Part shown: piece by piece, positions 47,231 to 58,166 of the stretch
How the letters are laid out: every line of letters starts with the position of its first letter
Numbering within the stretch: the first letter of the stretch is position 1
NCBI GenBank assembly: GCA_030272155.1
Contig: CP126202.1
Coordinates: 310,001-374,000, forward strand
Source: Tetradesmus obliquus
Lineage: Eukaryota; Chlorophyta; Chlorophyceae; Sphaeropleales; Scenedesmaceae
Length of the DNA stretch: 64,000 nt
Direction of reading: 5' to 3'
Program-made: the position numbers and the translations under genes
The notes under the pieces: generated by a model
What the model was told of the DNA's origin: nothing
Databases searched by the model: none
What the model saw: only the letters and a program-made list of their open reading frames with translations

Positions 47231-47962
47231 CATTCGGCGTGTTTCAACACCGAATGACAAACATACACAGGCTTACGTCTCCATAAACATGTTCCAAAAC
47301 TGTTACACCTGCATGCAGCATGCTTGTGCATGCAATTGAGCCCAGCTATAGGCAGCAGCCAGAGCTGTGAGATGATAGATACCGGTATACCGGTAACAAA
47401 AAGTGACAACAGAGTCACGTAAGCCAAAGTCAAGTGTCCCACAGCTTCCACAGAACCAAAAGGGTGCACTGATAAGATAAAGACCCTTTACTGAAGGCAG
47501 TGCCTACACACGAAGGATCATAACACTAGCACAATGATAAGAACTGCTTGTCATTTTCCGGGCGCCTTTGCCAGAACTTGCAGCAATAGAACAAAACAAC
47601 ACTCACTCACTCACTCACTGTGACGCATCACGTTGCACAACATACGGCAGCATGTAAATGAAAGTCGCCTAAAACACAGCGACTCACACGCCCATGGGTT
47701 TTGTTTGTATCCTCTTTCTTTGTTGCATCTGCATAAGCCACAGTGATGCACACGCCTGATAGCTGGCACAGCAGCACCGCGAACATGAAGATGGAAACAT
47801 GCATGTTCACAAGATGGAAACTGGAGTCGCTCTCTGTGTGCCTTGGAATTGGCGGCTGCACAAAACACACAGTGCAGAAGCTGCCAGGCATTTGCATAGT
47901 GGCAGGAGCAGCAACTTCAAGGCAGGGGTGCCATGGCGCTCCAGCTGTGCTTGCAAGTGTCA

Positions 47963-48304
47963 CTAGCTCCTGGCAAGAATGCACAGCTGCGCCCAGCAAG
48001 CCAGCAGCACGCACAAATCTCGAACCGCTGACGTACACCAAAGCAGCCCAAGGCTATTGCACTGCTGCGCTGCTAGCACCTCCTGCCCTTGCTGCTGCTG
48101 CTGCTGCTGCTGTTGCTGCTGCTGTTGATGGTGCTGATGGCTGGCAGCCCACTTGTGGCGTGCCACAGCCTCGCAGCAGTACTGCAGCACACATGGCAGC
48201 ACGAACCCCAGCAGGATCTGCAGTGCGAGCTGGTGATTGATGCACGACAGGTACACCGCATCTGCATCTGCATCTGCGTCCGCTGCAGCTCCGCCTACAC
48301 CGCC

Positions 48305-48344
<40 letters not shown>

Positions 48345-48749
48345 CTGTTGGATCCTCCCAGCAGCTCCACGCGCATCCACGTGATGATCCCATCTCCCAT
48401 TCAGCTGTCGCGCTGCCGTCTCGTACATCGCGGATGTTGCTGCACACTGCAGGCGCCAGCTGCAGCATGTACAGCAGCAGGCGGGCCAGCTGCACCGGTG
48501 CAGCCAGCTGCACAGGCAGCGGGGAACCCAGGGAGTGCCACAGCAGCGATACAACTCCACCTCGGAAAGCGAAGGCAGAGAACTGGCTCTCGGGCTCATC
48601 TGCGAACCATCTGCAGGCAGGCAGGCAGGCAGGCAGGCAGGCACGCAGGCAGGCAGGTAGGCAGGCAGGCACGCAGGCAGGCAGGCAGGCAGGCGGGCAG
48701 GCAGGCAGGCACGCAGGCAGGCAGTCAGGCAGTCAGTCAGTCAGTCAGT

Positions 48750-48789
<40 letters not shown>

Positions 48790-49448
48790 TGGCGTCGCAG
48801 CATAGCAACAATGGTGTCACAATGGTGTCACAGCATAGCAACAATGGTGTGTTACTGGGGATAGGTCAGTGCTGCCAGGCTGCTCACAGGTATTGCTGAC
48901 ACACGCCAGCCAAGACACTGGGCACAAAAACGTGTGCCTCCCCATGCAATGTTGCAAATCGTGTGGCTGCTTCTGGATGTCACCTGCTATCCACGCAGCT
49001 GCTGAAACCGCAGCGCACTGCCTAGCAGGTGCAGACTCATACTATGATGGTTGCGCGCAGATTGTTCAGTTATCACGCACCTGCCGACAGCCGGGCACTG
49101 GCCATAACCCCTGAAAGCCGCCACGTGCAGGATGCAGCCCCTCAGCAGCAGCAGGATGCTGGTGCGGTGCGCGAGGTACACCATTGGCCACCAATGCATC
49201 AGCACCAGCTGCAGCATGGCCAGCAGTGCAAGGCCGTGCCCCATGCGCTCGCATGCCATCAGGTTGACAGTGCGAGGGATGTTGAAAAGTGGGATGTAAG
49301 ATAACAGCATCGTTGTGTTGCCTGGTGCGCACATGGCCAGGAAGAGCCATGCGCTGCATGCATCTAGTTTTCGCAGGTACGGTGTGTAGTGCTGCCAGAA
49401 GGACTGCTCCAGCTCAGGCTGGTCAAACTTGAGTGTTACAGCGTCCAT
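47963..49448 (-). CDS. Multi-pass membrane protein, three exons, ~272 aa
   Basis: Minus-strand exons are 49448-49081, 48610-48427 and 48229-47963. The first junction is well supported (AG|GTGCGT donor, phase 2, restoring Arg before WFADEPE). The second uses a weaker GAT|GTACGA donor in phase 0. The third exon could instead start at 48217. Hydrophobic segments suggest four spans: WLFLAMCAPGNTTMLLSYIP (~35), GLALLAMLQLVLMHWWPMVY (~75), LARLLLYMLQLAPAVC (~165) and LALQILLGFVLPCVLQ (~185). A poly-Gln run and a final hydrophobic stretch (LCVLLACWAQLCI) follow. The start is the ATG of MDAVTLKFDQPEL. I do not recognise the family. The C-terminus is uncertain; more exons may follow. The first intron ends in a long CTGC tetranucleotide repeat. 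Confidence 0.55.
48611..48792. repeat. GGCA/CTGC tetranucleotide microsatellite
   Basis: About 45 GCAG/GGCA units with CACG, TAGG and TCAG variants. On the coding (minus) strand this reads CTGCCTGC and abuts the acceptor of the exon starting at 48610, so the microsatellite forms the pyrimidine-rich tract of that intron. Confidence 0.9.
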
Positions 49449-50955
49449 TTGAAATGCGTTGACTGCAGCTTGAGGGAAGCCATGCTACAGGACAAGCAGC
49501 AGCAGCAACGGCAGCAGCAGGAGCAGCAGCAGCAGCAGCACACCGACTTCAGCGTGGCTTGCGCTTGCAAAGCAGAGGATACTATGCGTTTAGTGCCTTC
49601 TAAACACGTATGTGCATCGTCAAGCGCGTGGACGGACCTGCCTTGCCTCCGTTGGTAACCCCTGCCAGCACCAGCAGTCCGGAGCCGGGCTAGTTGCATA
49701 CGACCTCAGAGTTGCTCGCCGGCAAAGAAATACATCTGCGTCTGTGACAATGTCTCTTTTGACAGCGCTTGGGCAGCGTCAGGCCCGTGCTATGCGTGGC
49801 AGTCGTGTTCACCCTACGGAACCATGCCCATATACAGCAGGAAGCTCGACATAAATGCTGTAATAAACGTTGAAAGGTGGCCAAGTTTTATTCGAACCGA
49901 ATGCACCCTTGGTCTAATAGAGAAGCACAGACGACGGGACTAATGATGACACACTACGCTACCAGGTGATTACCCTCTTAATTACACCTTCGATCACCAG
50001 ATACCCTCTTGGTTGGTACTCATAGTTTCCTCACGACATGATTAGAAGCCGCAACAAACCTGGCAGCTGCTGCCACGCGTTGCACCCGCTATGCTGACAT
50101 GCTGTTGAAGTTCGCACAGGCCTGCCAACCAGACTGAGGCAGTTGCCGGCAGAGCCCTGCTGGCCCACCAGTTTAAGAAGTTGCCGGAAATAAATTTCAG
50201 TTTACAAAGGCTGTGTGCGGCACAATGTGTGCAACACAGCTGTGTGCACCAGCGCCATGGACGTCACTGACGCCGGTGACCGGCAGCCTGAATTATTATC
50301 ACCCTGCCTCCATCTTCCGAAGGCTTCTGGGATGTGATTGGCATAATTTAACATTGGCCAGCAAACAGAACATCAACGGCTTCAAGTTGGCACCCTTGGC
50401 ACCGCGCTAACAGGCCCTATGCATGCAAGCCATGAAGTGTTCAACTCTGGAAGTGTCACTGAGTGACTGCATTTGGCTGGCGGCAGCAACGCCACTGCAG
50501 CTGGGCACATCTTTGTGGCTACTGCATGCCGATGCTTGCACTCCCACCATGCTGCAGTCATTGGTGCACAAGTTGGAAGTTACACAGCTGTGTACCTGCA
50601 GGTAACTTCGCCCTTTTGAGAGCCAATGGCTGGCTCATTGGGCAGACAAGAACACCAACTTGAACGCTTGTCACAAACACTCCCGTCGCCCATTCTCTGG
50701 TGCCCTGCACATGCTGCAACTCCAACTCCTGCTGCTGCTGCTGCTATTGCAGCATTACCGTCACCAGCCCCGCACCTTCCGCTACACTAGTGCACTACAA
50801 TCTGCTGTACCCAACTGCTGCCTCCTGGCTGCCTAACCACAGCTAGCTGCTGCTGCTGAAGCTGCTGCTACTGCTGCTCAAGCTGCGACGCTCTCAGCGA
50901 GCATCCTGCAACAACAGCAGCTTTAAGTCTCACTCATGCATCTGCTACTGCTGCT
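49449..50955. other. No gene recognised
   Basis: I see no coding exon chain between the membrane-protein start (49448) and the LYRM2-type gene. A CAG repeat lies at 49496-49540. Confidence 0.35.
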
Positions 50956-51300
50956 GCTACTACTACTTGAAGCCAATCCCTTTGTCCAGCATCTGCGGCC
51001 GTGTCCTGCAGCAACAGCAGCAGCTCGATCCCGCCATTCCTCTACTGCTGCTGCTGCTACGCCTGTTGCTGCTGCTGCCGCTGCCTGCTGAATCCAATAG
51101 TCTCCTTCAGCATGTGCAGCCGCAACCAGCATCGTCAGCAGCAGCAGCAGCTGCAGTCGCGTGCCCACATTCCTCTACTGCTGCTGCTGCTGCTGCTGCG
51201 CCTGCTGCTGCTGCCGCTGCCTGCTGAATCCAATAGTCTCCTTCAGCATGTGCAGCCGCAACCAGCATCGTCAGCAGCAGCAGCAGCCGCAGTCGCGTGC
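50955..51300 (-). repeat. Three echo copies of LYRM2 exon-2 end
   Basis: GCTGAATCCAATAGTCTCCT plus TCAGCATGTGCAGCCGCAAC occurs near 51087 and 51225, and a degraded relative near 50970. All three follow the gene's stop on the minus strand and resemble the last ~45 nt of its final exon (51345-51400). Confidence 0.8.
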
Positions 51301-51340
51301 CCACATTCCTCTACTGCTGCTGCTGCTGCGCCTGCTGCTG

Positions 51341-52086
51341 CTACCTGCTGAATCCAATCGCTTCTTCCAGCATCCGAAGCCGCGTCCTGCCGTCACTGAG
51401 TGCGTACTTTATGTCGTATGGCGCCGCCTTTTCCCGCTGCAGTTCAAACTCGCGCCGCACCTCAGACAGCACGTCTTCTGTTTGAAAGACACAAGGTGTG
51501 CGGCACAAACAGGCGCAGCAAGTGAGAAACAGAACAAAACAAAGCCATGCAAAAGATTGACAAGGGACGGCGATGCAAGGGTGGTGGGTGTGCAAAGCAA
51601 GCAGTGCTGTTCTGCAACCGCAGCTGCTGCTGCTGCTGCTTGGCCTTGCGTGGCAACCTACATTAAGGCTGAAATGCACATGATAAGGTGTTGCACAGAC
51701 AGGTTAAACACATAAAGCGTTGCTTGAGAATGATGAGGTTGCTGGCACCTGCTGGCCAGAGCCTGTTTCTGCTTGTGCTGCTACTGGTGCTGCTGCTACT
51801 GCTGCTGCTACTGCTGCTGCTACTGCAACACCATGCCTGCACGCAACGGTCACGTTCAACAAGCTAAAAACTAGTCTTAAGACGTAGTATTACATGAGTT
51901 TATCCACAACGGATTTGATTCCGCACGTGCATCGTGTAATACAAGACGCAGCCTGTCCTGCACGGCATGCTGTCGTTGCTCGTGCGTACCTTTGTTTCCG
52001 GCCGGCAGCGACCTGGCAGCACGAATAAACTTGCGGTATACGCTGATTACTTGGCTACGCAGCACGAATCTCTGCAGCTCTGCCAT
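51341..52086 (-). CDS. LYRM2: LYR motif-containing protein 2 (LYRM2-type)
   Basis: Two minus-strand exons, 52086-51990 and 51477-51341, give 77 aa. The AAAG|GTACGC donor is phase 1 and the acceptor is AAACAG. Exon 1 encodes MAELQRFVLRSQVISVYRKF and a basic helix ending ARSLPAGNK. Exon 2 encodes EDVLSEVRREFELQREK, then DIKYALSDGRTRLRMLEEAI and a short end. Order and spacing match human LYRM2: the F.LR..V...YRK.. helix, a P turn, the EFE/EFR element with R...K, then a final amphipathic helix with L..LE. The LYR tripeptide is VYR here, and the phenylalanine that usually follows is present (KF). LYR/Complex1_LYR proteins act in the mitochondrial matrix in complex I or Fe-S assembly via acyl carrier protein; LYRM2 is tied to complex I. 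Length is slightly below the usual ~88 aa, with no obvious long presequence. Confidence 0.8.
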
Positions 52087-52578
52087 GTGTAGCTGGTTGA
52101 GTGCTCTCAGCTGTCTGTGTGTGGAGCAGACACACACGCAGAGGTGTCCAAAGCCTGCCCTGCACCCACGCCACTACGAGTTCTAAAGTTCAACGAAACG
52201 AGTGACTATGATTGTTAGCAAGTCAACGCAATGAAGCAGCATTGTCTCGGTGACAGTGGCATGGCTTCTGAAACTGAAACCCTGGATGACACATGATATG
52301 GATGACACCCACCCTGTCACACACCACATTCACCACACCCACCCACTTCCATACATGACAAGAGCTGTCGGCATGTACCGTCGCCATGCACCTGCCCTGC
52401 CACCAAACATACATCGCTGATGCAGCTGTGCACTGCCTCCCATACTAAGCAGCAGGGCTGGCGTGCCAAGCAGCCAGCCTGAGCAGCAAAGCTGTCTTGC
52501 TACATTCTGCCACACAACCAACGCTGCTGCACAGAACTGGCTTTTTCCAGAGCTGTCTGGAGTTCTTGAATTCTGTAA
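52087..52578. other. Short intergenic region, no gene seen
   Basis: Between the LYRM2-type start (52086) and the TPR-CS gene stop (52579), both on the minus strand. It should contain the LYRM2 promoter and the neighbour's 3' UTR. Confidence 0.4.
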
Positions 52579-52667
52579 TCAGGCCGCGGCGCTGATGCGC
52601 TGCCATGCAGCTGCCCTGAGCAGCGCCAGCCGCTCACACCTCACGCGCTTGTGGCGGTCCAGCAGCG

Positions 52668-52703
<36 letters not shown>

Positions 52704-53081
52704 GGCAGCCGTTGGAAACATGGGTGCTGTTGGCTATCATCAAGTTGTAGGTTGTGCATACCTCAGCGGTCCCCTGCCACACTCGCTGCGCACGCTGAAT
52801 CATTGTGATGTACGAATTCGTTCCTTATGCGTCAGATAAAGCGGCCAAGTGAGTCAACTGGGTGCACACGTCTGCCGGTCCTGCAGCAGGCAACGGTCTT
52901 TGCACATTGGCACATGCCGGCAATGGGTGCACAACTCGCCATTTTACAACTGCCAGTGCTGCATCAGCTGCAAAACTCACCTGCACCTTAGAGCGCGTCT
53001 CCCGCCGTGCCGCCTCCTGCAGCCTCTGCTGCTCCTCAGCCGCTGCAGCTGCAGCGTGCTGCGCTGCCACCTGCAACACGT

Positions 53082-53126
<45 letters not shown>

Positions 53127-54201
53127 CAAGCAGCTGTGTCAGGATCAGGATGGCAGGATCGGCAAGTGTGCCTTGCGCTGCAAGATCACCAAAGGGTCAA
53201 ATACCCCTTTTGAGCCTCATCACTGGTGGCAGGTCGGTGTAGCCCTTGGCAGCATTGTCCCAGCCAATGCCCGGCATATAAAGCCACAACAGTTTGATCC
53301 GCTGCACCATCATTGCAGCACATGGACAGCACGTGGCATGTGTTGTTGATTATGACAACAGCATCACCATCCTCACCGCAGATGGCAGGTCGCTGCAGTG
53401 CTTCAGTTCATCGTCCCACCCAATGTCAGCCAAGCAGAAATACTTGAAACTCTGAAGGGTCATAAATGATTAGGATCTCACTGCGGGTGGTAGGTTGCTG
53501 TAGTCCTTCAGCCCATCGTCCCAGCCAATGTCAGCAGCGGTGTAAGTTTGTTGGATTGTATGCCTGCAGATGCTTCATTCATACATGAGGAGAAGTCCCA
53601 ATAAGGAGCCAACAAGGGAGCACAGGAAGTAGCAAACTCAGACAAATCCCCACAAACCAATAAATAGTGTATATGGTCAAAGGTTTGAACAATAATGCTC
53701 ACTGCGGGCGGCAGGTCGCTGTAGTCCTTCAGCGCATCATCCCAGCCAATGTCAGCCGGGTCATCAGCAAAGAGGCGCGGCCACCAGCTGGCGCTGTGCT
53801 GCCACGGCCTGCAGCAGCAGCAGCAGCAGCAGCAGCAGATGAAGCCATATAAACAATCAGGTTTGGCCATGTGATGGCAAGACGTCTCACGGCTGTGTTG
53901 TGGCAGTTGTCCACGGGAGCTTGTTGCACCAACAGGTTGTCTTGCGTGCATCATGAGTCAAGTTGGGTTGATGTAGGGCCATGCTCTAAATAGGTGCAAA
54001 GAGCATGTGGCACTTGCAGTAACGCCATCATCATGCGCACCTCTCATACAGTTCCAGGTTCAATTTGGCCAGCTGCAGCAGCAGCCGCCCTTCGCCATAC
54101 TCCCCAGCAGCAGCAGCAGCAGCAGCAGCAGCTATACTGCTTCCTGCTGTGCAGACAACAACGTCATCACCTACAGCAGTACCACTAGCAGCACCTGCAA
54201 C

Positions 54202-54232
<31 letters not shown>

Positions 54233-56603
54233 CTGCCAGGTGGGCTGAAGGTCCATATGCTCTCCTCCGGCACGATGCCCCTGGCCAGCTCCCCTTGCAA
54301 CAAAACCTCGCCCGTGGTTTTGTGCTGCACCCTGATGGCATAGGGCTCAAGCAGCACGATGAGCTGGCGGGCAGAGGTGATGCTGTCAGGCAGGCCCAGC
54401 AGCTGCACCAGCACCTGGTTTTAGAGAGGGGAAAAGCAAACACGATCACAAATCAGAGCAGCTGTGGTGTCACTGAGCAGAGCAGGGCATGCATGCATGC
54501 ATGATGCTGTGATGGTGAGATGATGTCAGGCAGGCCCAGCAGCTGCAGCAGCACCTGGTTGAAGACAGCAGAACAACAGGCAACGATGACAAATCAGTGC
54601 AGCTGTGTATTGTCACTCAGCAGAGAAGGGCATGTGCGCAATGTGATACTGTCAGGCAGGCCCAGCAGCGGCACGAGCACCTGGTTCAAGACAGAACAGA
54701 ACAAAAAAGCAACGATGACCAATCAGTGCAGCTCTGTGAGTTGACTGAGCAGGCCCAGCAGCTGCACCAGCACATGTTCAGGCAGCGGAACAAGCCACGG
54801 TCAATGTATCAGTGTAGCTGTGTATTGTCACTCAGCAGGGAACGGCATGTGCGCAATGTGATGCTGCCAGGCAGGCCCAGCAGCTGCAGCAGCACCTGGT
54901 TTTAGACAGCAAAACAAAAAAGCCACAATGACAAGTCAGTGCAGCGGTGTATTGTCACTCAGCATGGAAGGGCATGTGCGCAAAGTGATGCTGTCAGGCA
55001 GGCCCAGCAGCTGCAGCAGCACCTGGTGTTAGACAGCAGAAAAAAGCAACGATCACAAATCAGTGCAGCTCTGTGGGTTGACTGAGCAGAGCAGGGCATG
55101 AGTGTACAAAGCTGTGAGCATATGATGCCGTCAGGCAGGCCCAGAAACTGCAGCAGCACCTGCGCACGTGCACAGCGGAGGTGCAGGCCGCAATATAACA
55201 TATCCTGTGCAGCTGACGTAGCCGAGCAAAGCGAGGCATGTGCATGTTCAAGATGTGTTTGGTTTGCAGAGAGAGGTGTGTGGCTGCTGTGTTGCGTATT
55301 CGTCAAAGTTTGACAAGTAATGGCAGCATTTACAGCTGGCGGCTAAGGCTTATCTCCTGACCCTGGCAGGCACCAATTTCACTCAAGCAACCTGACTTCA
55401 CAGTTGTACTCAGGGAAGGCATAACAGCACAGCAGGTTCCTGCAGCAGCTGAGCCACACAAACGCTCATCAGCCTGTTTCCAGCCCTGCTCAACACCACA
55501 CCACACACACCTCGCTGACATGCATAACAGCACTGAAGGTCACTGCAGCAGCTGAGCCACACAAATGTTCCCTTTTACATCAACCTGTCTCCACCGCTGC
55601 TCAAATCCACACCCCCGCACCTCGCTGGCTGTCTGCCTCCAGCGGATGGGCAGGTCGGCCGGCTGGTACCACACCGCCTCCGCATCAGGCGGCAGCTCCC
55701 TGTTAGATGTTTAAAACAGTGTCATATGACATGTGTTAGTAACACATAGTTGGCCAATTTGTTGACAAGTGGCACTGCACAGTACAACACAAGCACATGA
55801 GGGTTGTGTATGAACAGGCAAGACGCCGCTGGCTTCCAATGCAGTGAACAAAATAGCAAGACCATTGGGTTAACCGCCGTTGACCAACACTGCAATTTTT
55901 AGATTAAATACATACAATATTGCTTGTGGTAGTCTGCCGCAGATCTGCACCACACCCACCTGGCATTGTAAATGCCCCTGCTCAGTGCGAAGGGGTGCTT
56001 ATCAGGTCTTTCCAGGATACATCTAGCCGCGTGACACACTGCTCGGCACACTTGGCAGTATACTGTATATTACTGCTCACCTTGCATCATATACCACCCT
56101 GCTCAGTGCGAAGGGGTGCTTATCAGGCCTTTCCAGGGGCATGCCGTCAGCAGCCACCAGGCTGAAGTGGCTGTACGGCAGCGGCAGCACAGGCACCAGC
56201 TGCTGCTGGGCGTCACCTGCTGCAGCCACCAGCTGCAAATCATCTGGCTCCTCACTGGCAGCAACTGCTGCCGCCCCAGGATGGGTTGGCGGCAGCTGCT
56301 GCACAGCCACTGCTGCTGTTGGAGCTGGCAGTTCCGCTGCTTTGCTTGTTGCTTCAGCTGGCTGGGAATCCACATCAGCGGCTGAGGGTCTGCCAGGAGC
56401 GCTTGTACTAGCGGAAGCCGACTGCTGCTGCTGCTGCTGCTGTGCATGCGTGGGTTGCTGTGCTGCTGCATGAAGGTCAGCCAGCTCTGCTGTGACTGTG
56501 TACAGCCGCACCAGCAGGCTGCCCTGCTGCTGTCCAAGCCCTTGTTCGCAGCTACTGGACAGTTCTCCTAGCGATCGGTCATCGCATGTCCCGCTGTCCA
56601 TGG

Positions 56604-56647
<44 letters not shown>

Positions 56648-57102
56648 GCCCTGTCACCGTGGCCGTTCAGCAGCAGCTGCTGCAGCTGTGGCCAGGCAGC
56701 AGCCAGGCTTGACATGCTGCTGCAGGTCTGCAGGAACGCCTCCGCTGCTGCTGCGTTGCTGCCAAATTGCACCTACATCAGCAGGCACAGCAGGATCACA
56801 GAAGTTGGCACCAACAGGGGCTGCTTCTGCTCAGTCACGTGCTGCTGACGCACACACGAGACAGCAAGCGCAAACACGCATGAGCTGCAGCTAACCACGC
56901 AAGCAGGTCTGCATGCTACAGTTTGAGGTTTTGGTACCATGGTTGACATCATCTCTGGCCAAGCTACAACAGGCTGACCCTTAACGCCATCCAGTGTACT
57001 TAGAGTAGTGAATAACATATCGAAAGGCACGGTCTTGTATGAAGCGGTAGCAACCGGCAGCACTCACTGTGCATGTCAAGCTTCCGACTGCGCCTGGTGA
57101 AG

Positions 57103-57152
<50 letters not shown>

Positions 57153-57996
57153 ATCGCCACTCGTGTCAGCCCCACTGCCAACCGGCCCACGCCAGCCAGC
57201 TGTGCCAAGCCTGACAGCAGCAGCACGCGCTGCCGCCCTGACAGGCTGAGCCTTGGCGGCGGCTGGCCACCCTGCTGCTGCTGCTGGTGGTGGTGGTGGA
57301 GGTAGTGCTGCTTTGCCTTGATGTGTACAGTCACAACCAGCAGTGCATCCTGCAGAGGCAAGGCATTCAATAAGTGAGTTGGTGTTTATGCTGCGTTGGG
57401 TGCCGCACCACGGAGTGGCACTCCGCGGCAGCACTACTTGCGTCATCATCAGCCCCTTACCTTTGCATGCTGCTGTGCAGCCCCAGCTACATCGGCGCCA
57501 GTCGACAGCCACCCCCGCCACCACCTTAGCATCCGCTGCTGCTGCTGCCAGCACCACTGTCTGCTCGGCATCATTCAGCAGCCCCTGAGCTGCCGTCAGT
57601 AAGTCCACAGCATGAAAATGAAGATGTGCTTTAGGGTGTTTGCTGCATATGTCAGCACATTGATTAGCGTCACTCGCTTCACCCTCTCCAGCCCCTCACC
57701 TTGTCACTTTGCGGCCCCGCAGGCAGCCCCAGCTGCATGAGTGCCAGCCGACAGCCTACCCCACCGCCTCCGCCACCATCCGCTGCTGCTGCTGCTGCTG
57801 CTGATGATGACGATGATGATGATGATGATGATGATGATGCTGGTGCTGCTGCCGCCAGCACCGCTGTCTGCTCAGCATCGTTCAGCAGCTCCTGAGCTGC
57901 CGCCAGCTTGCTCTGCAGCTGCCTGCGCAGCTGGGCAGTGTCAGCAGCAAAGACCGAGCCTGCTGATGGTACTGCTGCTGTGAGTTTGCCCTCAGG

Positions 57997-58043
<47 letters not shown>

Positions 58044-58134
58044 TGCTGGAGGTGCTGTCTGACAGCAGGTTGAGGGCTGTCAGGTACGCCTTAGCAGCAT
58101 ATTTGGGTCTGCACTGCGGTGGCAGAGGCGGTGC

Positions 58135-58166
<32 letters not shown>

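Larger units (their letters stand above)
45489..47962. other. Repeat-bearing interval without recognised gene
   Basis: No exon chain is visible between the giant gene and the membrane-protein gene. The interval holds three simple tandem repeats. Sequence at 47690-47930 (minus) contains a hydrophobic stretch (VSIFMFAVLLCQLSGVCITV) that could be a further exon of the membrane-protein gene, but I could not join it in phase. Confidence 0.35.

Noticed and set aside
46808..47260. Open frames through the 48-bp and 35-bp tandem repeats
   Set aside because: The 48-bp period keeps a frame open by arithmetic. There are no flanking exons or other gene signals.
48089..48899. Plus-strand frame with a long QAGR-type repeat
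   Set aside because: Translation of the GGCA microsatellite antisense to the membrane-protein gene.
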